A stretch of DNA of 64,000 nucleotides from Verrucomicrobiota bacterium (GTDB lineage: Bacteria > Verrucomicrobiota > Verrucomicrobiia > Verrucomicrobiales > DEV007). The stretch is from contig JAJRVS010000050.1 in the NCBI GenBank assembly GCA_024277195.1, positions 1 through 64,000 on the forward strand. Reading direction: 5' to 3'. Position 1 is the stretch's first letter, and every line of letters starts with the position of its first letter. A program made the position numbers and the translations under genes. The notes under the pieces were generated by a model. It saw nothing but the letters and a program-made list of their open reading frames with translations, searched no databases and was not told the DNA's origin. This document shows positions 9,906 to 19,483 of the stretch, piece after piece.

Positions 9906-10009
9906 GGCGGAAAATTTGAGATTTGAAATTTGAGTGAAGAAAGAGGAACCACTAATGGACACGAAGAAACACGAATAAGAAAAAAGGGGTGAGGATGTAA
10001 AAGGATGAG
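9906..10009. repeat. sdhC-sdhA spacer with short degenerate repeats
   Basis: The spacer holds an ATTTGAGATTTGAAATTTGAG-like stretch (about 9913-9933) and a second element, 9947-9979, made of three 10-11-base pieces: ACCACTAATGG, ACACGAAGAA and ACACGAATAAG. Similar intergenic pieces are scattered in many verrucomicrobial genomes. A related TTTGAGATTAAAAG sequence lies upstream of the PilT-family gene at 34968. No gene or terminator is visible here, so sdhC and sdhA can be cotranscribed. Confidence 0.4.
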
Positions 10010-10705
10010 CTATTTGCCGAAGCCGAAAACCATGATGGCGATGGGGATGGAGATGAAACCGAGCCAGATGAAGAGGGCGAAGGCGCGTGAGAACAGGTCG
10101 ATTGGCAGGGCTGTTTTGTGTGAGCGCAGGCCGAGGGTTTGGAAGATTGATCCGACGCCGTGGCTCAGGTGTGAGCAGAGCAGGGTCATGGCGATGAGGT
10201 AAAAGAGGCTGACCAGGATATTGCTGAATCCGGCGATGACCATGGCGTGCGGGTTTTCCGCGCCGATCTCGGCCAGCTCTGGACTGACCCGGACGGTGTA
10301 GTGGAAGATATGGAAAACGATGAAAGCCAGAATGGTGGAACCACTCCAGATCATCATGCGAGAGGAGGCCGATGCGGTGACGGTGGCGGGGCGTTGATAT
10401 TCAATGTTACGTGCCGCGCGGTTGGCGATAGTGAGTTGGATGGTGGCGGTGACGTGCAGCACCAGGGAAGTCAGCAGAAAAATACGGGCGATCCATACGC
10501 CGTAGCCGTGCAGCATGGTTTGCAGGAAGTGGGCGTAGTCGTTAAAGGCGTGCTCTCCTTGAAAGATCAGCAAATTGCCGATCAGATGGCCGGCGAGGAA
10601 GCCGACCAGCACGATCCCGGTGAGGGCTACGATGATTTTTTTTCCGATGGAGGAGTTCCAGAATCGACAGGGAGCAGAGTGGATACAACAGGACAGAGCG
10701 CTCAT
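10010..10705 (-). CDS. sdhC: Succinate dehydrogenase cytochrome b subunit (type B)
   Basis: This 231-residue single membrane anchor of complex II takes the place of separate SdhC and SdhD. Five hydrophobic helices are visible. Candidate heme-b histidines sit in AGHLIGN, VLHVTA, FHIFHY and CSHLSHG, as expected for a diheme type B anchor. It passes electrons to menaquinone or another quinone in the inner membrane. It is the first gene of sdhC-sdhA-sdhB on the minus strand. The start ATG at 10705 is followed by a short N-terminus (residues 1-20) before helix 1. Confidence 0.92.
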   Translation of the reverse strand: MSALSCCIHSAPCRFWNSSIGKKIIVALTGIVLVGFLAGHLIGNLLIFQGEHAFNDYAHFLQTMLHGYGVWIARIFLLTSLVLHVTATIQLTIANRAARNIEYQRPATVTASASSRMMIWSGSTILAFIVFHIFHYTVRVSPELAEIGAENPHAMVIAGFSNILVSLFYLIAMTLLCSHLSHGVGSIFQTLGLRSHKTALPIDLFSRAFALFIWLGFISIPIAIMVFGFGK

Positions 10706-10898
10706 AGTGAAGGGATGGAATGAAAAATTTGGGTATAGAAATTAGGGCAAATGCTAAGGCACAAGGATCAATGGAGCGTATCCGCCTTTTTTGCAATGAA
10801 TAGTACGCATTTTGTTACGTCGGGCAAATAATGGAGGTTGCAGGGGGCTTGAGAAATTTAGCGGATTTTTTGCTGGTGGGCGCTCTGGGAATAATTGA

Positions 10899-12296
10899 TC
10901 ATTTGTGTTCGAACTCGTTGTTTTTCAACTTATTAAAATACTCAGTAGTGGCTCGCGAGATAGTAGGCATCAGCAGGATGACGGCGATCAGGTTGGGAAA
11001 GATCATGATGCCCATCATCATTTCGGAGAAGTTATTGACATTGCTGCTGTTCCAGATGGCTCCAAAATAAGCAAAGGCACAGAAGGTCAGCTTGTAGAGC
11101 AGGGCTCCTCTGCCCTTGAACAGGTAATCGATGGAACGCTCACCGTAGTAGGACCAGGAGATGAGGGTGGAATAAGCAAAAAAGAACACCGCGATGGGAA
11201 TGAAATAATTACCAAAACCGGGGATGGTGTAATTGAACGCCTTGGCGGTGACCAATGCCCCTTGCAGGTAGTCTCCAGGGGCTCCTTGCTGCCATTGACC
11301 CGTGATAAGGATGACCAAAGCCGTCATGGTGCAGATCACGACGGTGTCGACAAAGGGTTCGAGGATGGCGACCGTGCCTTCGCGTACAGGTTCCCTGGTC
11401 GCGGCAGCGGAGTGGGCAAAAGGAGCTGAACCGATGCCGGCTTCGTTGGAGAAACAGGCTCGTTTGACGCCTTGTAGCATGACAGCTTTAAATGTGGCAC
11501 CAGTAAAACCGCCTACCGCAGCGGAGCCGGAAAACGCGGCTGCCATGATCGTGGAAAAGATACTCGGGAGTTGTGAGAAATTGGCAATAATGATGATCAA
11601 GGCGCCGATGACGTAAATGCCGCCCATGAAAGGCACAATGAATGAGGCGACTTTGCCAATGCGCTTGATGCCGCCGATGATGACAATCGCTGTGAGAACG
11701 GCGAGCACGATGCCGGTGACGTGTTTATTGATCCCCAAAGTGGCTTCAGCCACTCCTGCGGCTTGGTTGGTTTGAAACATGTTGGCCGCACCAAAACTCG
11801 CAAAAATGCATGAGATGGCAAAAAATGTCGCTACCGTTTTGCCTAGGGACTTGCCTCCGAAGGCAGCTTGGATGTAATACATCGGTCCACCATGCACGAC
11901 CCCTTTGTCGTCGACCCGGCGATACATCAGTCCGAGTGTGCATTCGCTGAATTTGGTGCACATACCGAGCAGACCTACCAGAATCATCCAGAAAACCGCT
12001 CCGGGACCGCCAACTCCAATAGCAATCGCCACACCGGCGATGTTGCCCAGCCCGACCGTGGCGGACAAGGCAGTGCACAAAGCTTGGAAGTGATTGACTT
12101 CTCCTGGATCATCCGGGTGATCGAATTTCCCTCGGATGACTTGGATGGCATGAAAAAAACCGCGGAATTGGATTCCTTTCAAAAGGATGGTAAGAACAAT
12201 ACCGGTGCCGCAGAGCAGGAAGACGGTGGGCAGTCCCCAGACAGCTTCATTGATCGCTTTAATCGCGGTACTGATCCAATTTTGAAGGCTTTCCAT
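10899..12296 (-). CDS. AGCS-family sodium:alanine/glycine symporter
   Basis: This 465-residue protein is an alanine or glycine:cation symporter of the inner membrane. Family signatures include the N-terminal GTGIVLTILLKGIQFR, the stretch LSATVGLGNIAGVAIAI, the loop HGGPMYYIQ, and NEAGIGSAPFAHSAA. About eleven hydrophobic segments are present, as in other AGCS carriers. The choice between alanine and glycine cannot be read from the sequence. It is divergently arranged with the helicase gene at 12382, and the sdh operon starts 193 bases downstream. Confidence 0.92.
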   Translation of the reverse strand: MESLQNWISTAIKAINEAVWGLPTVFLLCGTGIVLTILLKGIQFRGFFHAIQVIRGKFDHPDDPGEVNHFQALCTALSATVGLGNIAGVAIAIGVGGPGAVFWMILVGLLGMCTKFSECTLGLMYRRVDDKGVVHGGPMYYIQAAFGGKSLGKTVATFFAISCIFASFGAANMFQTNQAAGVAEATLGINKHVTGIVLAVLTAIVIIGGIKRIGKVASFIVPFMGGIYVIGALIIIIANFSQLPSIFSTIMAAAFSGSAAVGGFTGATFKAVMLQGVKRACFSNEAGIGSAPFAHSAAATREPVREGTVAILEPFVDTVVICTMTALVILITGQWQQGAPGDYLQGALVTAKAFNYTIPGFGNYFIPIAVFFFAYSTLISWSYYGERSIDYLFKGRGALLYKLTFCAFAYFGAIWNSSNVNNFSEMMMGIMIFPNLIAVILLMPTISRATTEYFNKLKNNEFEHK

Positions 12297-12381
12297 AATG
12301 ATTAACTTGCAAATTCTGCGCGGAGATTACCATTGTTGTGGTTTCATTAAACATTAAAATTCATTTTTTCTAAATTAGCCA

Positions 12382-14412
12382 ATGGCCCGAGTCTATAATT
12401 TAAATCCTGGCAGCGGTGCTGACCGTCCTCCAAAAATCGACTTTGATGCCGAATTGAACCCGCAGCAACTGGCGGCGGTCAAAGCACCACCCGGCCCGGC
12501 ACTGGTGATCGCGGGAGCTGGCAGTGGCAAAACACGCACTTTGACCTACCGCGTGGCTTATCTGTTAGAGAATGGGATTAAGCCTGAGAATATCCTGCTA
12601 TTGACCTTTACCAATAAAGCGGCGCGGGAGATGATCGAACGCGTATCCGCTTTGGTGCCGGTGGATCCCCGGGCTTTGTGGAGCGGGACTTTTCATTCGA
12701 TTGGCAATCGCATCCTGCGTCGTCATGCGGATCGCCTGGGCATGACTCGGCAGTTCTCCATCATGGATCGCGAGGATCAGAAGGAGTTGATGGTTTCCGT
12801 GGTCAAAGACAGTGGCTTGGATGTGAAAGCGTTGAACTTTCCCAAGCCGCAAGTGCTCAGCGATATTTTTAGCATGGCGCGAAATACCGGAACCAACCTG
12901 CGTGATTATATTGCTGACAGTTATTCTTATTTTGACCAGCTGGCTGATGAAATTGTGAAAATGCGGGATGCTTATCAGGATAAGAAGTTGAGCACCAACA
13001 GCATGGATTTTGATGATCTTCTGATCAAGACGCTGACCCTTTTGCGTGAGCACGATGATTTGCGTGAACTTTATCAGCATCAATTTGAGTTTGTGCTGGT
13101 GGATGAGTATCAGGACACCAATTTGATTCAATCAGATATGATTGATCTGTTGGCCGGTAAACACGGAAACCTGATGGTGGTGGGGGATGATGCGCAATCG
13201 ATCTATTCCTGGCGTGGCGCGGATTTTCGCAATATTCTGAATTTTCCTCGTCAATATGAGGGAGCGCAGGTTTACAAAATCGAAACCAATTACCGCTCGG
13301 TCCCTGAGATTTTGACTTTGGCAAATTCGGCGATTCGCAGCAATACGGAACAGTTTGAAAAAGAACTGGCTCCGCACCGTTCGGATCAGGAAACACTGCC
13401 GGCTCTGGTGATGCTGAGTGATACCAATACCCAAGCGGTGTTTGTGGCGCAGCGCATTCAAGAGCTTCAGGAGGAGGGGGTGGAGCTTGAGGAGATTGCG
13501 GTTTTGTATCGTGCTCACTATCAATCGATGGAGGTGCAGATGGAGCTGACGAGGCAGGGGGTGGATTTTAATATCACCAGTGGGCTTAGGTTTTTCGAAC
13601 AGGCTCATGTTAAGGATGTGGCGACTTTCATGAAGTTTGTTGCCAACCGTATGGACGAGGTGGCGTTCAAGCGCATGGCGCGCATGCTGCCGGGCATCGG
13701 AGATAAAAGCGCTGACAAGCTGTGGAAGCAGTGGCTGGCTTGTGAAGGCAGTCGAAAAGAAGTGCCGGATGGTTTTTCCAAATACATGCTCGACTTTGCA
13801 GTGCCTACCAAAGGTAAGAAGGATTGGACCCAGTTGGTTTACATCCTGGATGAACTGATTGATGTGGACGGGTCTTTGCAGCCGCCTTCGATGATGATCA
13901 CTTCGATCGTCGAGGGCATGTATGCGGATTACATGAAAGCTCAGTTTTCCAATTACGAAAACCGCAAGATGGATATCGAGCAGTTGGAGAATTTCAGTTC
14001 GGATTTTGAGGATGTGGAAGAGTTTTTGACCCAGCTGTCTTTGTTGGCTGGAACCGATACCGATGTCACTGGCAAGCGGAAAAAAGAGCAGGAAACGAAT
14101 GTGGTGTGTTTGTCCTCGATTCATCAGGCCAAGGGTCTGGAATGGAAGGTGGTGTTTGTGATCTGGTTGGCGGAAGGCATGTTTCCCAACGGGCGCGTAT
14201 TGGAAGATGATTATGATGGCAGTGGTTTGGAGGAGGAGCGGCGTTTGTTTTATGTGGCGGTGACCCGGGCGATGGATGAGTTGTATTTAACTTACCCGCT
14301 GATCTGGCCCAATGCCCACTCGGGACAGGTGATGCAGTCACCTTCACGGTTTTTGGAGGAAATTCCCAGTGAGCAAGTGGAGGAATGGCAGGTGGGCAGA
14401 GGGGATTGGTGA
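12382..14412 (+). CDS. UvrD/Rep-type superfamily 1 DNA helicase
   Basis: This ATP-dependent 3'-5' DNA helicase acts in repair or replication restart. At 676 residues it is the size of Rep, slightly shorter than UvrD/PcrA. The Walker A is GAGSGKT (45-51). Motif II is DEYQDT (about 241-246), motif III is GDDAQSIYSWRGA, and motif V/VI includes HQAKGLEWKVVFV and EEERRLFYVAVTRA. The C-terminus after motif VI is short and lacks an obvious UvrD-type tail. The N-terminal 20 residues are non-conserved. The divergent 85-base gap from the AGCS gene holds only weak promoter-like sequence. Confidence 0.92.
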   Translation: MARVYNLNPGSGADRPPKIDFDAELNPQQLAAVKAPPGPALVIAGAGSGKTRTLTYRVAYLLENGIKPENILLLTFTNKAAREMIERVSALVPVDPRALWSGTFHSIGNRILRRHADRLGMTRQFSIMDREDQKELMVSVVKDSGLDVKALNFPKPQVLSDIFSMARNTGTNLRDYIADSYSYFDQLADEIVKMRDAYQDKKLSTNSMDFDDLLIKTLTLLREHDDLRELYQHQFEFVLVDEYQDTNLIQSDMIDLLAGKHGNLMVVGDDAQSIYSWRGADFRNILNFPRQYEGAQVYKIETNYRSVPEILTLANSAIRSNTEQFEKELAPHRSDQETLPALVMLSDTNTQAVFVAQRIQELQEEGVELEEIAVLYRAHYQSMEVQMELTRQGVDFNITSGLRFFEQAHVKDVATFMKFVANRMDEVAFKRMARMLPGIGDKSADKLWKQWLACEGSRKEVPDGFSKYMLDFAVPTKGKKDWTQLVYILDELIDVDGSLQPPSMMITSIVEGMYADYMKAQFSNYENRKMDIEQLENFSSDFEDVEEFLTQLSLLAGTDTDVTGKRKKEQETNVVCLSSIHQAKGLEWKVVFVIWLAEGMFPNGRVLEDDYDGSGLEEERRLFYVAVTRAMDELYLTYPLIWPNAHSGQVMQSPSRFLEEIPSEQVEEWQVGRGDW

Positions 14413-14508
14413 GGGGGGATGAAAAATGAAGAGTAGATGAATGCTGGAGTCTGGGGGGGGCACGAATGCGGTGGTTGATAAAAAATGGAACGCGTTTATA
14501 TCATTTTC

Positions 14509-15954
14509 ATGAAGCGTGTTGTTTTAATTGTTGCCGTTGTTTTATTTCATTTTGCTGCAGGGGTGCCACTGGGGTGGTGTGTGGATGAAAAGCCGAACAT
14601 TCTTTTGATTGTATCTGATGACCAGGGTTATGCTGACCTGGGCTTGTTGAACAAGGATATCCTGACACCGAATTTAGACCGCTTGGCAAAAGAGGGCGTT
14701 CGTCTGACGAACTTTTATGTGTCGTGGCCAGCCTGCACTCCTTCGCGAGCGAGCTTGTTGACCGGGCGTTATCCCCAGCGCAACGGCATGTATGACATGA
14801 TCCGTAACGAGGCTCCGGATTATGGCAAAAAGTATAATTGGGAGGAATACAATGTGAGCTGGGAGAAAATCGGCGGCATGGACTTGCGTGAGGTCATGAT
14901 TCCTAAAGTATTGAAGCCAGTGGGCTATAAAAGTGCGATTTATGGCAAGTGGGATTTGGGTATTCTTAAGCGTTATCTGCCAACTCATCGTGGTTTTGAT
15001 GATTTTTATGGATTGGTGAATACGGGTATCGATTATTTCACTCATGAGCGTTATGGGGTTCACTCAATGTATCGGGAGTTGGAGCGAACGGAGGAGGACA
15101 AGGGCACCTACGCGACTTATTTGTTTGAGCGCGAGGCGATGCGTTTTTTGAAAAATCAGAAGGATAATCCTTTTTTTCTCTATTTGCCTTTTAATGCACC
15201 ACACAATTCATCTTCTCTTGATCCTAAGATTCGTGGGACGGTGCAGGCCCCTGAAAAGTTTAAAAAAATGTATCCCCCGGTGGAGCCGGAATTCAGGAAA
15301 GGAAAAAAATATGGGAAAGAGGCGATGGTCTCGACCCGCGAGGCGAGAACCCGCGATTACCGTGCGGCGGTCACTTGTATGGATGCGTCGATTGGCAATT
15401 TGCTGGCGGAGTTGGAGCGACAGGGGAAAAGAGAAAATACCATCGTGGTTTTTTTCTCAGACAATGGAGGAAGCGGGGGCGCGAGCAATGCGCCTTTACA
15501 TGGTCACAAAGGACAGACTTGGGAGGGAGGGATCCGGGTTCCATGCATCGTGAGTTGGCCGGGGCATTTGCCGCAGGGGGTGGTGAGTGATGAATTTCTC
15601 ACCAGCCTGGAGTTGCTGCCAACTTTTGCCAAGGCCGCAGGAGCACCACTGCCGGAAGGGGTGGTGTTGGATGGCTTTGACATGATGCCGGTGCTCAAGG
15701 GGGAGAAAAAATCACCGCGTGAAGATATGTTTTGGAAGCGCAAGGATCTGCTTGCCGCCCGGGTGGGCAAGTGGAAGTGGGTGGACATGGGTGAAGCGGG
15801 TGGAGGTTTGTTTGACTTGGAAAATGACATCGAAGAAAAAAATGACCTTTCGCAAGCGCGTCCGGAGATTCTGAAAATGGTCAAAGGGCGTTTCAATCAA
15901 TGGCTGCGCGAGATGGATGCGGCGGAACCGCGCGGACCTTTCCGTGATTATTAA
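14509..15954 (+). CDS. Cys-type sulfatase, secreted
   Basis: This arylsulfatase-family enzyme hydrolyses sulfate esters, probably on polysaccharides, outside the cytoplasm. The metal site NILLIVSDDQGYAD begins at residue 30. The maturation motif is C76-T-P-S-R followed by ASLLTGRYP, so Cys76 should become formylglycine; no maturase gene is in the window. Later metal and substrate motifs include FFSDNGG and GHKGQTWEGGIRVP. A signal peptide is seen at 1-24 when Met at 14509 is used; the upstream ATG at 14485 would only add eight residues. The product is 481 residues, usual for the family. Confidence 0.9.
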   Translation: MKRVVLIVAVVLFHFAAGVPLGWCVDEKPNILLIVSDDQGYADLGLLNKDILTPNLDRLAKEGVRLTNFYVSWPACTPSRASLLTGRYPQRNGMYDMIRNEAPDYGKKYNWEEYNVSWEKIGGMDLREVMIPKVLKPVGYKSAIYGKWDLGILKRYLPTHRGFDDFYGLVNTGIDYFTHERYGVHSMYRELERTEEDKGTYATYLFEREAMRFLKNQKDNPFFLYLPFNAPHNSSSLDPKIRGTVQAPEKFKKMYPPVEPEFRKGKKYGKEAMVSTREARTRDYRAAVTCMDASIGNLLAELERQGKRENTIVVFFSDNGGSGGASNAPLHGHKGQTWEGGIRVPCIVSWPGHLPQGVVSDEFLTSLELLPTFAKAAGAPLPEGVVLDGFDMMPVLKGEKKSPREDMFWKRKDLLAARVGKWKWVDMGEAGGGLFDLENDIEEKNDLSQARPEILKMVKGRFNQWLREMDAAEPRGPFRDY

Positions 15955-16166
15955 TTTCAGAGGCAACCGCTAAGCTAAAGTGGTAGCAAAAGCAGGTTTT
16001 TTGCATTTTTCAAGATTAGTATTTTTGTTATCCGATTAGGATATACCGAGAATACGTGATCGCGAGAACACGGGATAGTCATGAAAAACACGTGGTGATA
16101 GAGTTTGAAATAAGTTGTTGGTAGACTTTACCAGCTTTTTTCAAATTAAATCCACCTATAAGCGTT
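15955..16166. promoter_or_regulatory. Spacer ahead of the vWA-like array with direct repeats
   Basis: The 212-base spacer holds two direct repeats 16 bases apart, CGAGAATACGTGAT (16047-16060) and CGAGAACACGGGAT (16063-16076). They resemble CGAAAACACGGTAT at 17510 and CGAAAATACGGTAT at 19353. Each lies roughly 90-120 bp before the start of a vWA-like gene. A third weak match, GAAAAACACGTGG, follows at 16083. I infer a shared regulatory site; no promoter was firmly placed. Confidence 0.45.
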
Positions 16167-17486
16167 ATGATAAACCTTGTTCAAACTGAAATTCGTCCTC
16201 ATCGAAAAAACAATGGTACGGCTCAAAAGCTCTCGGCTTTCACGGTTGCCCTATTGGTACATGTGCTGTTGGCATTGTTGCTGGGCTTGGTGGTGGTCAG
16301 TCTACCAAGAGTAGAGATGTCCTTGTTTACGGTCTTCCCTGTGTCGGAGTTGGATGAATCGGATATCGTGTGTGAAACTCCCCGGCTCCACCGCGAACCC
16401 AATCGATCGTCCCCCGGTGTTACCATGCCAACAGTTGCACTTAGTGTGAATGCGCCTTCGGCGGTTAATGTGCCTGCTTTTGAAGAGAGTCAAAGCGCTG
16501 CATTGGGACAAGTTTTGGCAATTGGGCAGGATCACTTTGGAAGAGGTTTTGTGCAAACCGGACCGGGCAGCCTGGATGGTCGGTCGGGTTCGGAGGTGAA
16601 CTTTTTCTCCATCCGTTCTCGCGGTAGGCGAATTGTTTTTATCATTGAAGCTTCGCCTTACATGCTGACGGATCAAAAGGGCGGAATTCCGGCCTATCGT
16701 AAAGTGAAAGATGAAATCTCCCAAATGCTTGCGGGCTTGAACCAACAGACAGCATTTAATATGATTGTTTATGACGGTAAAAAGGTAGCGACTTATCAGG
16801 ACGAACTAGTGGAGGCGACGCCGTCTAATGTGCGCAAGGCGATTGAATGGTTTGCTCCGATCAATGAGGATTTTGAGCAGGTCGGATTGAACGGAAATCA
16901 CTCTTCTCGCTCGATTCGGTCTGGAGTAGAGCCTTTTTTACTCAATGATTTGACTCATTACATTAAAGCCACGCAACGAGCACTGGAAATGGATGTGGAT
17001 ACGATTTTTTTACTTAGCAATGGATGGGGCTGGCATCGAAAATCGATGGAAAGCCGCGAATATGAAAAATGGGTGGATAAACAAAAATGGGGAGAAAAAG
17101 AGGAGGCGGAGTGGGCTGGGAATGTGAAAAAGGCAAGAAAGTGGTTGGATGATGAAAATGCGACAAGGCTTGTGCAGGGAGTGCCTCGGCGAGTAGTGAC
17201 CAGTTTAAATGAAATTGTCAGTGAAATTATGCCGACAGTCAGGCACAAACCCGGACCAAGTTATTCAATGGAGGAGGTCCAGGATCAGTTGAAAAACGGC
17301 GTTTCGCTGTATTACCGGTCCAAAGGCAAACCTCGACCGAAATTCAATGTGGTGTGGTTTGTTGGAGCAGATGAAAAACCCAATGCCGCGATTGAGGCGC
17401 ACTTGAAATATCAATGCAAAAGGAATCGAGGCAAGATGGTCCGATTGCCGGGCATGACCGGGTTGAAAAACTTAGGGACGCGGTGA
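16167..17486 (+). CDS. vWA-like membrane protein, copy 1 (no N-terminal helical domain)
   Basis: This is the first of four tandem paralogs and has 439 residues. It lacks the N-terminal helical domain of the others: after 20 residues it goes directly into the conserved membrane helix (about 23-47, with intramembrane His32). A short divergent stalk follows, then a vWA-like domain (about 150-439). The metal-site motif DxSxS reads E161-A-S-P-Y, and the later LSDG reads LSNG (Asn285), so normal MIDAS metal binding is unlikely. A Lys/Glu-rich helical insertion and the family ending TKRNRGK (here CKRNRGK) are present. Function is unknown. A cytoplasm-in, periplasm-out topology is inferred. Confidence 0.82.
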   Translation: MINLVQTEIRPHRKNNGTAQKLSAFTVALLVHVLLALLLGLVVVSLPRVEMSLFTVFPVSELDESDIVCETPRLHREPNRSSPGVTMPTVALSVNAPSAVNVPAFEESQSAALGQVLAIGQDHFGRGFVQTGPGSLDGRSGSEVNFFSIRSRGRRIVFIIEASPYMLTDQKGGIPAYRKVKDEISQMLAGLNQQTAFNMIVYDGKKVATYQDELVEATPSNVRKAIEWFAPINEDFEQVGLNGNHSSRSIRSGVEPFLLNDLTHYIKATQRALEMDVDTIFLLSNGWGWHRKSMESREYEKWVDKQKWGEKEEAEWAGNVKKARKWLDDENATRLVQGVPRRVVTSLNEIVSEIMPTVRHKPGPSYSMEEVQDQLKNGVSLYYRSKGKPRPKFNVVWFVGADEKPNAAIEAHLKYQCKRNRGKMVRLPGMTGLKNLGTR

Positions 17487-17509
17487 TTGGTGATTTTTAG
17501 CTTTTGTCC

Positions 17510-17523
17510 CGAAAACACGGTAT
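17510..17523 (+). promoter_or_regulatory. Shared upstream element, copy 2 of the array
   Basis: CGAAAACACGGTAT lies 112 bases before the ATG at 17636. It is flanked by GTCCC (17506-17510) and GGGAC (17524-17528), and ACGGTAT is repeated at 17527. It matches 19353-19366 at 13 of 14 bases. Confidence 0.4.
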
Positions 17524-17635
17524 GGGACGGTATATTCTTGGTAGGGGAAGTGAAAAGTGATACTTTCTATATATGACCAGTCATTGGTCGAAATATCAGC
17601 CTGTTTTTTTTTGCAAAAACCCCTTTTATAATATC

Positions 17636-19333
17636 ATGGCAAATTTACATGAATTGGTGGCTCTGGCCGAAAGTAATCCGGACAACTGGGATGTAAGATT
17701 GCAGTTGGCTCAGGCATACAAAGAGCTAGGAATGGTCGACGAAGCGTTGACCGCGTTGAAGGGGAACCCTTTGATTCCGATGACGATGAGTCAGTCCCGG
17801 CAGGTGAAGGACTTACGCAAGGAGATGGATCCAGAGGGCAAGGTGGATATGAGCGAACCGGTGCATCCGGTGACAGGTGTGGTGATGAGAGTTGAGGATG
17901 CTGAAGCGACTGCGGGAGGTGAAGAGGTGTTGCAGGCAGTGGCCATTGCCGAAGATGAGGGCGGAAGCGCGCCAGTAGAAGCGGTGGCTTGGAGCGAGGG
18001 GGAGGAAAATCATGGGGAGAGGGCGATTGTTTTGGCGGAAGATGTGGATCCGGACGCAATCCGGGTACACCAGAAAGACAGTGATGCGGCACAAAAAGCA
18101 TCAGCTTTGACGGTGGCTGTTTTGGTTCATGTGGGCATTGCGCTTCTTTTGGGATTAGTAGCGATATCTTTGCCGCCGGTGAATCCCCCGCAGATCGTAG
18201 CGACGGCTTACACTCCGGAAGACGACGAGCAGATCGAAGAGGTGAAAATCACCAAAAAATCGAAAGCCACAGCGGCGAGTGCGGCTTCCAAGCCGACCTT
18301 TGCCATTTCTTCGATGGCCTCTTCACCAATTGCCATTCCTGAGTTTGACGAATCGCAGAGTGTGGATGTGACCTTGGGAATGACGGCTCAGAATGTGGGC
18401 ATGGAGATGAGTTTTGATGACGGCAAGGGGGATACGTCGGAGGTCATGTTTTTTGGGATCAAGGCTTCTGGCAATAGGGTTATTTTTATCATAGATGCCT
18501 CTAGGTTCATGCTCACGGATGAAAAAGGGGGCATACCCGCTTATAATAAGGTGAAAGATGAAATCGCCCAGATGATGGCAGGTTTGAATCGGCAGACTGC
18601 GTTTAATTTGATGATTTACGATGCCAAAAAACTGGCAACTTTTAGTGATGAGCTGGTGGCGGCGACGCCGTCCAATATTCGTCAGGCGATTGAGTGGTTT
18701 GACCCCATCAATAAAAAATTTGAATTGATCGGTTTACAGAAAGGATACAGTTCACAGCCTGTAAAATCCGGAATTGAGCCTATCCCTGTAAATGATTTAG
18801 CCTATTATGTCAAAGCGACACAACGTGCATTGGAGATGGATGTGAGTACTATATTCGTATTGAGCGATGGGGTGGGGTGGCATCGGAAAAGCATGGAGAA
18901 ACGTGAGTACGAAAAATGGATGAAAAAGCGCAAATGGGGAGAAAAAGAGGAGCTTGCGTGGAGGACCAGTATTACAAAAGCCCAGGCTTGGCTGAAGAAG
19001 GAAAATGAGAACCGACTCAAAAAAGGGATTCCTAGGAAAGTGGTGGTCAGTTTGAGTGGGATCATCAGCAAAGTTGATCCCGGGGTACGTCACAAACCTA
19101 CGCCGACTTACACCCTGGAGGATTTGGAAGATCAAATGAAAAACGCGGTGTCGATGTATTATCGATCAAAAAGCAAACCTCGCCCTAGATTTAATATCGT
19201 GTGGTTTGTGGGAGAAGATGAAACCCCTAGCGCCAGAGTTGAGGAGCATTTTAAGCACCAGACCAAAAGGAATCGTGGTAAAATGAAAGTGTTGAAAGGT
19301 ATGGAGGGGTTAAAAAACGTGAGTGGAGGCTGA
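17636..19333 (+). CDS. vWA-like membrane protein, copy 2 (best preserved metal site)
   Basis: This copy has 565 residues. The ATG at 17636 is chosen because the product then begins MANLHELV, as in copy 3. Residues 1-60 form a TPR-like helical unit (DNWDVRLQLAQAYKELG). An acidic variable linker follows, then one membrane helix (about 156-180, His165), a stalk rich in Ala, Ser and Pro, and a vWA-like domain. The MIDAS motif is D287-A-S-R-F and the later one is LSD411G, so two of the usual metal ligands survive only in this copy. The C-terminal part carries a charged helical insertion. The helix-first order suggests a cytoplasmic N-terminus and a periplasmic vWA domain. Function is unknown. Confidence 0.83.
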   Translation: MANLHELVALAESNPDNWDVRLQLAQAYKELGMVDEALTALKGNPLIPMTMSQSRQVKDLRKEMDPEGKVDMSEPVHPVTGVVMRVEDAEATAGGEEVLQAVAIAEDEGGSAPVEAVAWSEGEENHGERAIVLAEDVDPDAIRVHQKDSDAAQKASALTVAVLVHVGIALLLGLVAISLPPVNPPQIVATAYTPEDDEQIEEVKITKKSKATAASAASKPTFAISSMASSPIAIPEFDESQSVDVTLGMTAQNVGMEMSFDDGKGDTSEVMFFGIKASGNRVIFIIDASRFMLTDEKGGIPAYNKVKDEIAQMMAGLNRQTAFNLMIYDAKKLATFSDELVAATPSNIRQAIEWFDPINKKFELIGLQKGYSSQPVKSGIEPIPVNDLAYYVKATQRALEMDVSTIFVLSDGVGWHRKSMEKREYEKWMKKRKWGEKEELAWRTSITKAQAWLKKENENRLKKGIPRKVVVSLSGIISKVDPGVRHKPTPTYTLEDLEDQMKNAVSMYYRSKSKPRPRFNIVWFVGEDETPSARVEEHFKHQTKRNRGKMKVLKGMEGLKNVSGG

Positions 19334-19352
19334 AGGTGGCGGCTTAGATTTA

Positions 19353-19366
19353 CGAAAATACGGTAT
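19353..19366 (+). promoter_or_regulatory. Shared upstream element, copy 3 of the array
   Basis: CGAAAATACGGTAT lies 117 bases before the ATG at 19484, in the same relative position as the element at 17510. It could be a regulatory site or leftover homology from the gene duplication. Confidence 0.4.
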
Positions 19367-19483
19367 ACATCGCTAAATGCTTGGAAAAGGGTCAAGGTGG
19401 TGATAGTTTTATTTGTATTTTTTTCGTCCTTTCCGTAGAGACAATTAGCACGGGCAGACCAATTTAACCTATATTTTATAAAG

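Noticed and set aside
13132-14124. 330-codon open frame opposite the helicase
   Set aside because: Shadow of the UvrD/Rep-type gene; the plus strand carries clear helicase motifs.
17627-17632. Perfect TATAAT just before copy 2 of the array
   Set aside because: A transcript from it would begin at about 17639, inside the gene whose start (17636) is fixed by the MANLHELV start shared with copy 3.
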